Positions 43,290 through 52,660 of a DNA stretch of 64,000 nt are shown here, in pieces. The notes below the pieces were generated by a model. The model searched no databases. It had not been told where the DNA came from and saw only the letters and a program-made list of their open reading frames with translations. Source of the DNA: Rhodococcus sp. 105337 (GTDB lineage: Bacteria > Actinomycetota > Actinomycetes > Mycobacteriales > Mycobacteriaceae); assembly GCF_012844225.1 (NCBI RefSeq), contig NZ_JABAGQ010000008.1:62001-126000 (forward strand), read 5' to 3'. The position numbers and the translations under genes are program-made. The first letter of the stretch is position 1. Every line of letters starts with the position of its first letter.

Positions 43290-46200
43290 TTACAAATGCG
43301 AGGACTCACGTGTGATCTGTGACGAAGACGGGTGTACGACGCCGTCGCCCACCGTCTCCGGCACGAGCGCTCCGCTGGCGAGTTGCCACAACGTGGTGTA
43401 CAGACCGCCCGCACGACGCAACGTCTCGTGGGGTCCGGCTTCGACGATCCGTCCGCCGTCGACCACCACGACGAGATCGGCGCGCGCTGCCGTTGCGAGG
43501 CGATGCGCGACGACGACCGCGGTGCGCGAACGCGTGACGGTCGCCCCTGCCTCGAGCACCGCGCGTTCCGTGGCGGGATCGAGGGTCGCGGTCGCCTCGT
43601 CGAGCAGCAACAGGTCGGGGTCGACCAGTTCCGCGCGGGCGAGCGCGATGAGCTGGCGCTGCCCCGCGGACAGTCCTTGCCCGCGCTCACCGACGGGATG
43701 GTGCATACCGCCGCTCAGCCCGGCGATCATGTCCAGAGCACCGACGGCCCCGGCCGCACTCTCGATGCGCTCGCGACTCGACTCGGGCCGGCCGTAGGCG
43801 ATGTTGCTCGCGATGGACCCGGTGAACAGGTGCGCCTCCTGCGGCACCACGCCGAGCCTTGCGCGGTAGTCCGGCAGGCGGTAACGCCTCACATCGGTCC
43901 CGTCGACGCGCACCGCACCGGAGGTGGGGTCGTAGAACCGCGCCAGCAGTTTGACGACCGTCGACTTTCCGGCGCCGGTGCGGCCGACCAGTGCCACGGT
44001 CGCGCCCGCGGGAATGTCGAGATCCACGTCGGTGAGCGCATCGCTGTCGGCGCCGCTGTACCGGAACCCGACGCCGCGAAGGCTCACGTCGCCGTGCAGG
44101 TGACCGGAAATGGGAACGTCCCCGGTCGGCCCGGTTTCGAGGGAACTCTCGGTGCGCAGAAGGTCGCCGATGCGGCGGAGCCCGACGCGGGCCTGCTGGT
44201 AACCGTCGAACACCTGCGACAACTGCTGGATGGGAGCGAAGAGCAGGTTCAGATAGAGCACGAAGGCGATGAGCACACCGGGAGTGGCAGCACCCGACGC
44301 GACCTCGCGCGCGCCGACGAACACGACCGCCGCCAGCGCGAGGTCCGAGAGCAGCGAGATGAAGGGGAAGTACAGCGAGATCGCTCGCTGCGACCGCATG
44401 CGGCTGCGACGGTACGAGTCGGCACGCTCGGCGAACAGCCGGGCCGCGTTCTCCTCACGGCGATAGGCCTGCGCGGCCCGCAGACCCGTCACGTTCTCCT
44501 GGAACATCGCGTTGACCTGCGATATACGTTCGCGGGACTGCGCATATGCATCGCGTGAGACAGCCCTGAACCAGAACGTCACCGCGATGAGGACGGGGAT
44601 CGCCGCCAGAACGACGAGGGCCAGCGACCCGTCGGTCACGATCAGTGCGACGGAGATGCCGGTCAGCGTCAGCACGCTGACCACCGCGGTCGACAGACCT
44701 GTCTGGATGAACTGGGACAGCGCATCCACGTCCGTCGTCATGCGCGTCATGATCCGGCCCGACAGTTCCCGTTCGTAGTAGTCGAGTCCCAGTCTCTGCA
44801 GGTGCGCATAACTGCGCACGCGCAGTCCGAACAGGACCCGCTCGCCGGCCCGGGCGGTCAGGATCGTCAGGATCGCCACCGCCGCCCAGCCGAGCAGCGC
44901 GAGGACTGTGCCCGCGAACGCCGCTTCCCACAGCGCCTGCGGGTTGCCGGGCGTCACGCCGCGGTCGACGGCGAATCGCACGATCGTCGGAAACGCGATT
45001 CCGATGAGCGACTCGACCGCCAGGCACACTGCCACGGCGGCGAGCAACAGCCGCACCGGCCGCAGGGTGGTCCACAAGCGGAACTCGGGATCCGGTCGGC
45101 GCAGCGCATCCGAACGCAATGCCGGGGCGTCACCCGGGGTCTCGGTAGCCGGTGGCAGTGCGGCCACCGCTGCGCGCAACTCCGGTGTCGGAGCGACGGC
45201 GCCGAGTGCGCCGCTGCCCGGTCCACCGCCTCCGGGGCCGCGTGGAGCGGGCGGTGCCCCGGTGGCCGCCGGTGTGGTGGCCTCGGGCTCGAATTCCGTG
45301 GGCCAGAGGACATGGGCGTCGAGGGGTTCCGGCTCGCCGGGCAGGTCCTCGTCGAGAACCTCACTGCTCGACAGAAGCCGCCGGAACACGGGACTGCGTG
45401 CGTCGAGTTCGTCGGCGGTGCCCACGTCGACGATCCGGCCACCGTCGACCACCGCGACGCGGTCGGCGAGAGCCAGCGTGGAGCGGCGGTGGGCGAGCAC
45501 GAGGGTGGTGCGCTGGGGCTGTGCCCGGAGCGCGGCGTAGATCGCGGCTTCGGTTTCCGCGTCCACCGCGGACGTCGCATCGTCGAGAATCAGGACACGC
45601 GGGTCGACGAGCAGAGCCCGGGCGAGTGCGACGCGCTGTCGCTGTCCGCCCGACAGCGTCAGGCCCCGTTCGCCGACGACGGTGTCGTACCCGTCGGGCA
45701 GCGCCTCGATGAACTCGTCCGCCCGTGCCGCCGTGGCGGCGGCGCGGATCTCCTCGTCGGTCGCATCGGGACGACCGAGCGCGATGTTGGAGGCGACGGT
45801 GTCGGAGAACAGGAACGGTTCGTCGAAGACCAGGCTCACCGCCGAACGCACGTCGGCGGCGCGCAGCGATGCGACGTCGACGTCCTCGCCGTTCGAGGTC
45901 ACGCACACCGATCCGGCGTGAGGCGCGTAGAACCGCGGGACGAGCAGCGACATGGCAGTTTTGCCGGAACCGGCGGGGCCGACGACCGCGACGGTCTCGC
46001 CGGGGGACAGTTCGAGGTCGACACCGCGCAGGACATCGCGGCCGGGTTCGAAACCGAAGGTGACGTTGCGGAAGGCCAGTCCGAGCGGACCCTCGGGGAG
46101 AGTCGCAGGATGCGGGGGATCGGCGACATCGGGCTCGGTGTCGATCACTTCGTACACGCGCTCGACGGCCGCGCGGGAGAGTTGCGCCATGATCACGACC

Positions 46201-47126
46201 TGGGCGAGGGTCCGGGTCGTCGCGGTGGTCGTTGCGACATAGGCCGTGAACGCGACGAACGTACCGACGGTGATCGTGCCTTCGAGGGCGAGCCAGCCGC
46301 CGATCGCAATGGTGGCTACCAGTCCCAGCTGGGGGATGGCGCCCATCGGTGCGGCGAACCGGGAGTTCACCCGGGCCGCGCGCAATCGTTCGGCGTAGAG
46401 CCGGCGCCCGTGATCCTCGAGTTGATCGACCGCCCGGCTTTCCTGTCCGAAACCTTTGACCACCCGCACGCCGGTGACCGTTTCCTCGACGTGCTGTGCG
46501 AGATCCGCCGCGCGCTGCTGCGCCGACCACGTGGCCGCGAACAGTGTGGGACGGACGACGCGGACCACCGTCACGATGATCGGCACCGCCACCACCGCGA
46601 CGAGTGTGAGCAGCGGGGACAGCGCGAGCATGATCACGACGGAGAGAACGAACTGCAACAGCGCACCCGCGGACATCGGTACGAGTGCGAGCAATCCCTG
46701 GACGAGTTGCAGGTCCGTGATCGACCGGGACACCACCTGGCCGGTCCGGATCCGGTCCTGTCCGTGACCGTCGAGCCGTTGCAGCGATCCGAGCAGCCGT
46801 AGCCGAAGGTCGTGCTGGACGTTCAGAGACAAGCGTCCGGCGAGCATGCGCCGGCCGTACTGGCATCCGAACCGGACGACCGCACCGGCAGCGATCGCAC
46901 CCGCGGCCAGCCCGATCAGTCGCGTGTCGTCCGGGGCGACGTCGCCCTGTCCGGTCGCACTGTCGAGGGCGACCTTCGTCAGCAGCGGGAACGCGATATC
47001 GATCAGTGCAGCGACGATCGTGACCGCGAGAGCCCCCAGCGCCTGAGTGCGGTGGCGCAGGGCTTCGCCTCCGAGCCGGCGTATCCAGCCGGTCGGAGGC
47101 GACTCCGGTGCGGTGAGGTGTGCCAT
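43290..47126 (-). CDS. Fused two-half ABC exporter
   Basis: A 1278-residue protein with TMD-NBD-TMD-NBD order. NBD1: Walker A VVGPAGSGKTAMSLL, signature LSGGQRQRVALARAL, Walker B VLILDDATSAVD, where the catalytic Glu is Asp. NBD2: LVGRTGAGKSTVVKLL, LSAGQRQLIALARAEL and LLLLDEATATLD with normal Glu. So the two ATP sites differ, as in heterodimeric exporters. A Pro/Gly-rich linker (about 620-700) joins the halves. Most relatives are two adjacent genes; here they are fused. The substrate is unknown (drug, lipid or siderophore possible). TAGTGT (47134-47139) ends 7 bases before the ATG, supporting this start. Confidence 0.9.
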   Translation of the reverse strand: MAHLTAPESPPTGWIRRLGGEALRHRTQALGALAVTIVAALIDIAFPLLTKVALDSATGQGDVAPDDTRLIGLAAGAIAAGAVVRFGCQYGRRMLAGRLSLNVQHDLRLRLLGSLQRLDGHGQDRIRTGQVVSRSITDLQLVQGLLALVPMSAGALLQFVLSVVIMLALSPLLTLVAVVAVPIIVTVVRVVRPTLFAATWSAQQRAADLAQHVEETVTGVRVVKGFGQESRAVDQLEDHGRRLYAERLRAARVNSRFAAPMGAIPQLGLVATIAIGGWLALEGTITVGTFVAFTAYVATTTATTRTLAQVVIMAQLSRAAVERVYEVIDTEPDVADPPHPATLPEGPLGLAFRNVTFGFEPGRDVLRGVDLELSPGETVAVVGPAGSGKTAMSLLVPRFYAPHAGSVCVTSNGEDVDVASLRAADVRSAVSLVFDEPFLFSDTVASNIALGRPDATDEEIRAAATAARADEFIEALPDGYDTVVGERGLTLSGGQRQRVALARALLVDPRVLILDDATSAVDAETEAAIYAALRAQPQRTTLVLAHRRSTLALADRVAVVDGGRIVDVGTADELDARSPVFRRLLSSSEVLDEDLPGEPEPLDAHVLWPTEFEPEATTPAATGAPPAPRGPGGGGPGSGALGAVAPTPELRAAVAALPPATETPGDAPALRSDALRRPDPEFRLWTTLRPVRLLLAAVAVCLAVESLIGIAFPTIVRFAVDRGVTPGNPQALWEAAFAGTVLALLGWAAVAILTILTARAGERVLFGLRVRSYAHLQRLGLDYYERELSGRIMTRMTTDVDALSQFIQTGLSTAVVSVLTLTGISVALIVTDGSLALVVLAAIPVLIAVTFWFRAVSRDAYAQSRERISQVNAMFQENVTGLRAAQAYRREENAARLFAERADSYRRSRMRSQRAISLYFPFISLLSDLALAAVVFVGAREVASGAATPGVLIAFVLYLNLLFAPIQQLSQVFDGYQQARVGLRRIGDLLRTESSLETGPTGDVPISGHLHGDVSLRGVGFRYSGADSDALTDVDLDIPAGATVALVGRTGAGKSTVVKLLARFYDPTSGAVRVDGTDVRRYRLPDYRARLGVVPQEAHLFTGSIASNIAYGRPESSRERIESAAGAVGALDMIAGLSGGMHHPVGERGQGLSAGQRQLIALARAELVDPDLLLLDEATATLDPATERAVLEAGATVTRSRTAVVVAHRLATAARADLVVVVDGGRIVEAGPHETLRRAGGLYTTLWQLASGALVPETVGDGVVHPSSSQITRESSHL

Positions 47127-47133
47127 CCGATCG

Positions 47134-47139
47134 ACACTA
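47134..47139 (-). promoter_or_regulatory. -10 of the fused exporter gene
   Basis: TAGTGT on the minus strand ends 7 bases before the ATG at 47126. Confidence 0.45.
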
Positions 47140-47172
47140 TCGCCGCCCGGCGACACCGGTGAGCGCGCGGGG

Positions 47173-47952
47173 TCAGACGAAGTCGCGGTTGCGGGTCCGC
47201 CACCAGCCGAGGCCACAGAACAGCACCGTCCAGAGAATCAGGACGAGGGGTGCGAGCGGCCACCGCACCGCCATCTCGACGTCGTCCGGCATTTCGACCA
47301 CCGAGAACAGCGTGTACCAGGTGACCTGTCCGGGCAGGTACTGCGCGATCGCGCCCAGCCCGATCCCGTGCAGGACCAGCGAGACGATCAGTTCACCGAA
47401 CGGGATCCACGCGCAGATCGCGAGAACGGAACCCGTCATCGAGCCGGTGAGCAGTCCGAGTCCCGCGCCGATCAGCGCCCACAGCACGGCGCAGAGCAGA
47501 CCGGTGCCGAGGACCGCGCCGACCGTTCCGAAATCGGCACCGCTGAACCCGCCGCCGAACAACAAGATGGTCAAGGCGGAGATTGCTTCGGCGACGAGGC
47601 AGTACGCCAGACCGAAGATCGCGACGACCGCCAGCTTTGTTGCGAGAACCCGGTCGCGGCCCCGCGTGGTGAGGAACGTCGTGATCACCGTGCGGTGCTG
47701 GAATTCGCTGCCGGTGTTGACCACCCCGAACAATGCCGCGAAGAGGAACACCAGTGCCAGGGCCAGTGAGATGCCCACTGCCGCTGCGGCGGCCTCCGCG
47801 AAGTCCTCACCGACCACGTCTTCGAGTTGACGCATCACCGGCAGCGTCAGCGCCCCGCAGAACAGTCCGACGAGGAGCGGAGCGATGCCGAGAATCCACC
47901 AGTAGCGCAAGCTCAGCACTTTGCGGAACTCGGCGGTCAGGAGCGCGGTCAT
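47173..47952 (-). CDS. ABC-2 type transporter permease
   Basis: A 259-residue permease with about six membrane helices and the ABC-2 start MTALLTAEFRKVLSLRYWW. Segments include GSEFQHRTVITTFLTTRGRDRVLATK, the cytosolic loop that typically follows helix 2 and touches the ATPase. ATG overlaps the ATPase stop (ATGA), so the two form one exporter. Substrate unknown. Confidence 0.88.
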   Translation of the reverse strand: MTALLTAEFRKVLSLRYWWILGIAPLLVGLFCGALTLPVMRQLEDVVGEDFAEAAAAAVGISLALALVFLFAALFGVVNTGSEFQHRTVITTFLTTRGRDRVLATKLAVVAIFGLAYCLVAEAISALTILLFGGGFSGADFGTVGAVLGTGLLCAVLWALIGAGLGLLTGSMTGSVLAICAWIPFGELIVSLVLHGIGLGAIAQYLPGQVTWYTLFSVVEMPDDVEMAVRWPLAPLVLILWTVLFCGLGWWRTRNRDFV

Positions 47953-49199
47953 GCGGAGGGTCCTTCTGATCCGGTCGGCTGTTGCTGCGGTGGGCCGTAG
48001 TACTGCTGTGGCGGGTTCGGCTGGGCGGGATACGGCTGCGGGGGGTACGGCTGCGGGGGGTACGGCTGCGGCGCGTACTGCTGGTGGGGCCCGGGGTGCT
48101 GGGGATTCGCGTATTGCGGCGGGTGAGTGATCTGCGCGGGTCCCGGATACTGCTGGTAGCCCGGGTACTGCTGGGCCGGGTGCGGCGGCTGTCCCCAGCC
48201 GGGGCCGTTCCACGGGCCGCCGGGCCCGGGGTGCGTAGCCGTGTAGCGACCGGCGGTCATCGACAGGTACACCTGCTCGAGGTCGACACTTTCGACGGTC
48301 GTGCCGAAGAGGGTGACCTGTGATTCGGCGGCGAGCGTGGTGATCCGGTCGACCGAGAGGCCCACGACCGCCAGACGCCCGTCGGGCTGGACCTGCGCGT
48401 CGGTGTGCCCGGCCGCGGCGAGGGCGGTGGCGAGCCGGGCAGGGTCCGATGCGGCCACCAGGACACGTGGCCGGTACGTCGCACGGAGTTCCTCCATGCT
48501 GCTCGCGGCCACCAGTGCTCCGTTGCTGATGATGACGAGGTGGTCCGCCATCTGTTCGACCTCGCGCAGGATGTGGCTCGAGATCAGCACGGTCCCGCCG
48601 TTGCGGGCGTAGGAGACGAGGAAATCGCGTAGCCAGGCCATGCCCTCGGGATCGAGACCGTTGGCCGGTTCGTCGAGGACCAGGTACCGCGGCTGCCCCA
48701 GCAGCGCGGTCGCGAGCGCGAGGCGCTGCCGCATGCCGAGCGAGAACTCACCGATACGGCGCTTCGCAGCGGGCGCCAGGCCGACCAGGTCGAGCATCTG
48801 GGTCGCGCGGGTGTCGGGAACCCCGATTGCCGCGCAGTACACGCGCAGGTGTGTCAGAGCCGTGTGTTTCGGGTGTGCGCTGCGCGCGTCGAGTACCGCG
48901 CCCACGGTCTGTGCGGGGTGCTCGAGGTCTGCGAACGGGACACCGTCGACGAAAGCGGCTCCGGAGGTCGGGCGGATGAGGCCGAGCACCATGCCCAGCG
49001 TGGTCGTCTTACCGGAACCGTTGGGTCCGAGAAAACCGGTGACGGAACCGGGAGGAACCGTGAAACTCAGCTCGGCCACCGCGGTGTGAGTGCCGAACGC
49101 CTTGGTCAGTCCTTGGACGACGATCCCCGCGGGCGGCACAGACGGCTGCCCACCGAATCCTGCACCGCCGTACGGCGTGTGCGCTGACGGTGTTGTCAC
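47949..49199 (-). CDS. ABC transporter ATPase with Pro/Gln/Tyr-rich tail
   Basis: A 416-residue ATPase. Walker A GPNGSGKTTTLGMV (about 54-67), signature FSLGMRQRLALATALL, Walker B YLVLDEPANGLD and SSHILREVEQMADH switch region are intact. The core ends near residue 315; the remaining 100 residues are low-complexity, rich in Pro, Gln and Tyr, with repeats of the type QPYPPQPYPPQPYPAQP. The N-terminus has a similar short extension (PSAHTPYGGAGFGGQPSVPP). Such tails are unusual on soluble ATPases and may tether or cluster the protein. The GTG start has no leaderless -10. Confidence 0.88.
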   Translation of the reverse strand: MTTPSAHTPYGGAGFGGQPSVPPAGIVVQGLTKAFGTHTAVAELSFTVPPGSVTGFLGPNGSGKTTTLGMVLGLIRPTSGAAFVDGVPFADLEHPAQTVGAVLDARSAHPKHTALTHLRVYCAAIGVPDTRATQMLDLVGLAPAAKRRIGEFSLGMRQRLALATALLGQPRYLVLDEPANGLDPEGMAWLRDFLVSYARNGGTVLISSHILREVEQMADHLVIISNGALVAASSMEELRATYRPRVLVAASDPARLATALAAAGHTDAQVQPDGRLAVVGLSVDRITTLAAESQVTLFGTTVESVDLEQVYLSMTAGRYTATHPGPGGPWNGPGWGQPPHPAQQYPGYQQYPGPAQITHPPQYANPQHPGPHQQYAPQPYPPQPYPPQPYPAQPNPPQQYYGPPQQQPTGSEGPSA

Positions 49200-49402
49200 C
49201 GGTGAGAACCCCCTTGCACTCGGCCACGCGGCACCGTGCCACGAGCCTTCGTGAGCTTACGTGCAGGACCGCGACGACTCACGATGTCCGCATGGCGGGA
49301 ATGGGCACACGACGAGTTCACGAGGGTGGACGCAAACGCACCCGGGGAGCGGTTCAGGGCGGCACACTGGACACGCCCGTACCGCTCCGACGAGGAGGGC
49401 AC

Positions 49403-50551
49403 ATGTCCGACGAAATGCCCGTGGACTGGGACCCCCGCTCGTCTGCCGTTCAGGACAACCAGATCGCCGCCTACGACGACATGCGGCACCGGTGCCCCGT
49501 GGCCCACAGCGCGTATGGCAATTGGGCGGTGTTCCGCCACGCCGACGTGGTGCGCATCCTCGACGACCCCGCGGCCTTCAGCAATCGGGTCTCCCCTCGA
49601 CGGTCCGTCCCCAACGGCATGGACCCGCCCGAGCACACCCTGTTCCGCGACATCAACGACCGGTACTTCACTCCGGAACGGATGCGCGCCTTCGAACCCG
49701 ACTGCCGTGAGGTGACGCGCGGACTGCTGGACGCGCTCGGCGACGGGGACGTGGAAATCATGTCGGCTCTGGCCGAGCCGTTCGCGAACCACATGCAGTG
49801 CCGATTCATGGGCTGGCCCGAACGGTTGCACGAACCGCTCCGCGAGTGGGCTCGCAGGAATCGCGAGGCCACGCTCGCACTCGACCGTGAGGCGATGGCC
49901 GCCGTCGCCGGCGAGTTCGACAGCTACATCCGCGAACAACTCGACGAGCGGCGTGAGAACCCTACGCACGACGTGACCTCCGAACTGCTCGCAGAGCGGG
50001 TCGACGGAAGGCCGCTCTCCGACGACGAACTCGTCTCCATGATCCGCAACTGGACGGTCGGGGAACTGAGCACCATCAGTGCGGGTGTCGGCATCGTCGC
50101 GTCATTCCTGGCATCCCGCCCCGACGTGCAGAGTGTGCTGAGAGCCGAGCCGGACCGAATCCGCGCCGCGTGCGACGAGATCCTGCGAATCCGGCCGCCG
50201 CTCATCGCCAATCGGCGTCGCACGACGCGCGATGTCGTCGTCGCCGATCGCGCCATCCCGGCGGGCGAACGCGTCCTGGTGCTGTGGGCGTCCGCCGACC
50301 GTGACGAGGAGATCTTCGGCGATCCCGACGAATTCTCATTCGACCGTGACCCGGAACCGAACCTGCTCTACGGACGTGGCGTCCACGCGTGTCCCGGAGC
50401 ACCGCTCGCGCGACTCGAACTGACCGTGCTCGTCGAGGAACTGCTCGGCGCGACCACCTCGCTGACCGCGGCCGAGGGCGCCCACCTTGTCTACGCCACC
50501 TATCCGGCCGGCGGGTACAGCGAGGTTTCGGTCTCGCTCGTACGGAGGTGA
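49403..50551 (+). CDS. Cytochrome P450
   Basis: A 382-residue bacterial class I P450. The heme Cys motif is LLYGRGVHACPGAPLARLE (about 321-339), with Tyr where most have Phe. ExxR is DEILRIRPP. The I-helix reads NWTVGELSTISAGVGIV, keeping acidic-x-x-Thr but with Val instead of the usual Ala/Gly pair. A GAGGAGGG site precedes ATG 49403. No ferredoxin or reductase is adjacent, so redox partners act in trans. Substrate unknown. A short hairpin (50553-50574) follows. Confidence 0.9.
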   Translation: MSDEMPVDWDPRSSAVQDNQIAAYDDMRHRCPVAHSAYGNWAVFRHADVVRILDDPAAFSNRVSPRRSVPNGMDPPEHTLFRDINDRYFTPERMRAFEPDCREVTRGLLDALGDGDVEIMSALAEPFANHMQCRFMGWPERLHEPLREWARRNREATLALDREAMAAVAGEFDSYIREQLDERRENPTHDVTSELLAERVDGRPLSDDELVSMIRNWTVGELSTISAGVGIVASFLASRPDVQSVLRAEPDRIRAACDEILRIRPPLIANRRRTTRDVVVADRAIPAGERVLVLWASADRDEEIFGDPDEFSFDRDPEPNLLYGRGVHACPGAPLARLELTVLVEELLGATTSLTAAEGAHLVYATYPAGGYSEVSVSLVRR

Positions 50552-50552
50552 G

Positions 50553-50574
50553 CCGGGACCGTATCGGTACCCGG
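50553..50574. terminator. Hairpin between the P450 and EcsC-like genes
   Basis: CCGGG-A-CCG stem (50553-50561) with CGG-TA-CCCGG (50565-50574), 8 bp interrupted by a small internal loop, right after the P450 stop. Weaker than others in the window. Confidence 0.4.
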
Positions 50575-50617
50575 GTGTGGGACAGCCGCCGGACGTACGC
50601 GGACGGCACGTCCACCG

Positions 50618-51307
50618 TCAGGCCACGGGAGGCACCGTCCGGAGTTCGCTCCAGGTCGCGGGCGGCGGGCCGAAGGCGTCGCGGGCGTTGGTGATGGTGC
50701 GCTTCCCGATCGCACGGTTGCCCGCGCCACCGATCGCGGCACCGATTCCGGCGGGGACCAGTTTGCCCAGCACCAGTGCGCTCCGTTTGGCGAGGTACTT
50801 GCGAACGAATCCCTTCACGAGCGAGTTGTTCACGACCTTCAACTGCTTGTTGTCGAGTTGGCCGGTGAGCGCTTTCGGCAAGTTCTTCATCGACGTACCT
50901 GTGGCCGCCGCGACGATCTCCTTGCCGGTGTCGCCGAGCGCGACCGCCAGCACGAGTGCCCGTCGCTGTTCGTGGTCGTGGGGTTCGATGCCGTGTACGG
51001 CCGCGATCGCGAGGGTGAGCAGAGCCGACGCTTCGAGAAAGAAGATCGTCTCCGCGCCCACCGCGCCGAGTGCCGCGACGGTACCCACTCCGGGGAAGGC
51101 TGCGGTCGCGCCCACCGCGGATCCGCTGCCCGTGACGCCGAGCAGGAACTGCTTTTCGAGACGCGTGATGATCTGCGCGGGGGATTCGTCCGGATGCGCA
51201 CGACGCAGGAGGTCGACGTACTTCGCAACTGCGGGTCCCTGCAGCTTGCTGCCGTTGTCGAGCAACCGCACGAGCATTTTCTCGACGGGTCCCGTGGTGT
51301 CCTTCAT
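50618..51307 (-). CDS. EcsC-like membrane-associated protein
   Basis: A 229-residue protein with a glycine-rich hydrophobic pair of helices (about 58-80 GVTGSGSAVGATAAFPGVGT, and 85-106 LGAVGAETIFFLEASALLTLAIAAV) and a C-terminal Gly-rich segment (LVPAGIGAAIGGAGNRAIGKRTI). This pattern resembles EcsC-family proteins; the assignment is uncertain. AGAGGAC upstream supports ATG 51307. Function unknown. Convergent with the P450 gene, divergent from the AraC regulator. Confidence 0.62.
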   Translation of the reverse strand: MKDTTGPVEKMLVRLLDNGSKLQGPAVAKYVDLLRRAHPDESPAQIITRLEKQFLLGVTGSGSAVGATAAFPGVGTVAALGAVGAETIFFLEASALLTLAIAAVHGIEPHDHEQRRALVLAVALGDTGKEIVAAATGTSMKNLPKALTGQLDNKQLKVVNNSLVKGFVRKYLAKRSALVLGKLVPAGIGAAIGGAGNRAIGKRTITNARDAFGPPPATWSELRTVPPVA

Positions 51308-51340
51308 TCGGCTTCTGTCCTCTTTTCTGCGGGAGCTGGT

Positions 51341-51346
51341 TACGCT
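51341..51346 (+). promoter_or_regulatory. -10 of the AraC regulator gene
   Basis: TACGCT ends 6 bases before GTG 51353. Confidence 0.45.
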
Positions 51347-51352
51347 TGTCGA

Positions 51353-52186
51353 GTGACCGGCTCTTCTGGCGCAGTCGGGGTTTCCCAGGGTGCTCGGCAG
51401 CGGCCTGCGCCGCTGCTGAGACCGTTCGTGCGTTGGTACGAAGGATATCGGCTGGCGGGCTTTCCGCCCGGAATCCATCGCGGTATGCCGTCACCGGAAG
51501 TTACGGTAATTATCACGTTTGGCGAGCCGGTTGCCTTGCTTCCCGACGTCGGACCGCCCGACACATTCGACGCACTCGCGAGTGGTTTGTCGTCCGCGCC
51601 GGTGATCATCGCGCACACCGGATTCCAGCACGGAATCCAGTTGTCGCTCACGCCCGCCGGCGCCCGCGCCCTCCTCGGCGTACCTGCTGCCGCACTGGGG
51701 TCGTGGGCTGTCGATCTCGAGGACGTGCTGGGTGTGGACTATCGGGAATTGAACGACGGTCTGGCCGGCACGCCGACGTGGCCGGAAAGATTCGCGATTC
51801 TCGATCGCATCCTCGCCAGACGCCTCGTGGCGAGTGGCGAGGTGGGAATCGACAGCGCACTCTCGCAGGCGTGGCGGATGCTGGTGTCCGACCCCGGACG
51901 TCCGGTTCGGACAGTGGCCGACGAACTCGGCTGGAGCCGTAGGCATCTCACCGGCCGGTTCGTCGCAGAATTCGGCCTGCCACCCAAGGAGGTCGCGCGG
52001 GTCGCGCGTTTTCACCGCTCACGAAGTCTGTTGCGAACCGCGGGACCGCACCGCCTCGCAGACGTCGCCGCTGTGTGCGGCTACTACGACCAAGCCCACC
52101 TGGCCCGGGAGTGGCGCGACCTCGCCGGTGTGCCGCCGTCCCGCTGGCTGGCCGAGGAAGTGTTCCCAATCGTCCAAGACGAGTGA
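51353..52186 (+). CDS. AraC-family transcriptional regulator
   Basis: A 277-residue regulator. The N-terminal ligand/dimer part contains VRWYEGYRLAGFPPGIHRGMPSPEVTVIITFG and HTGFQHGIQLSLTPAGARALLGVPA, typical of the DUF6597-like sensor domain found in actinobacterial AraC proteins. The C-terminal double helix-turn-helix is clear (RTVADELGWSRRHLTGRFVAEFG and LADVAAVCGYYDQAHLAREWRDLAGVPPSRW). The GTG at 51353 is fixed by the -10 just upstream. The VOC protein gene follows 24 bases downstream and is the likely target or operon partner. Confidence 0.87.
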   Translation: MTGSSGAVGVSQGARQRPAPLLRPFVRWYEGYRLAGFPPGIHRGMPSPEVTVIITFGEPVALLPDVGPPDTFDALASGLSSAPVIIAHTGFQHGIQLSLTPAGARALLGVPAAALGSWAVDLEDVLGVDYRELNDGLAGTPTWPERFAILDRILARRLVASGEVGIDSALSQAWRMLVSDPGRPVRTVADELGWSRRHLTGRFVAEFGLPPKEVARVARFHRSRSLLRTAGPHRLADVAAVCGYYDQAHLAREWRDLAGVPPSRWLAEEVFPIVQDE

Positions 52187-52210
52187 GCCACCGGCGCGAA
52201 GACTGGGGTC

Positions 52211-52660
52211 ATGACGAACACATCGGAGACCACAGCAACCACGACAACCACCAGCAGCGGCCACGCCCCCGGAGTGTGGCCGTGTCTGTCCTACAGCGAC
52301 GCACGGGCCGCGATCCGGTTCCTCGTCGATACCCTCGGATTCGCCGAAAGCGCCGTCTACGGGGAGGGGGACCGCGTCGACCACGCCGAACTGACGTGGC
52401 CGTACGGCGGCGGACTCATGCTCGGGTCCGTCAAGCGTGAGACCGAGTTGAGCCAGCACCCCGACGACGGCTCGGTGTATCTCGTCGTTCCCGAGGACTC
52501 CATAGCCGACGACCTGTACCGGAAGGTTGTCGACGCGGGGGCGACCATCACCGTCGGACTCCGTGACGAGGACTACGGATCACACGGGTTCACCTGCCGC
52601 GACCCGCACGGCGTGTACTTCAGCATCGGCACCTACCCCGGTCACGGATTCGGAGAGTGA
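52211..52660 (+). CDS. VOC-family (glyoxalase-fold) protein
   Basis: A 149-residue VOC protein with a Thr-rich N-terminus, then WPCLSYSDARAAIRFLVDTLGFAESAVYGEGDRVDHAEL and YGSHGFTCRDPHGVYFSIGTYPGH. The pattern matches PhnB/glyoxalase-like resistance or dioxygenase folds; metal ligands (His, Glu) are partly visible. AAGACT ends 6 bases before the ATG, so it may be leaderless with its own promoter. Often such genes follow AraC regulators. Its 3' end overlaps the convergent gene by 19 bases. Confidence 0.82.
   Translation: MTNTSETTATTTTTSSGHAPGVWPCLSYSDARAAIRFLVDTLGFAESAVYGEGDRVDHAELTWPYGGGLMLGSVKRETELSQHPDDGSVYLVVPEDSIADDLYRKVVDAGATITVGLRDEDYGSHGFTCRDPHGVYFSIGTYPGHGFGE

Noticed and set aside
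44802-46802. A 666-codon open frame antisense to the fused ABC exporter
   Set aside because: Shadow of the real gene; composition is Arg/Gly/Asp-rich without domains.
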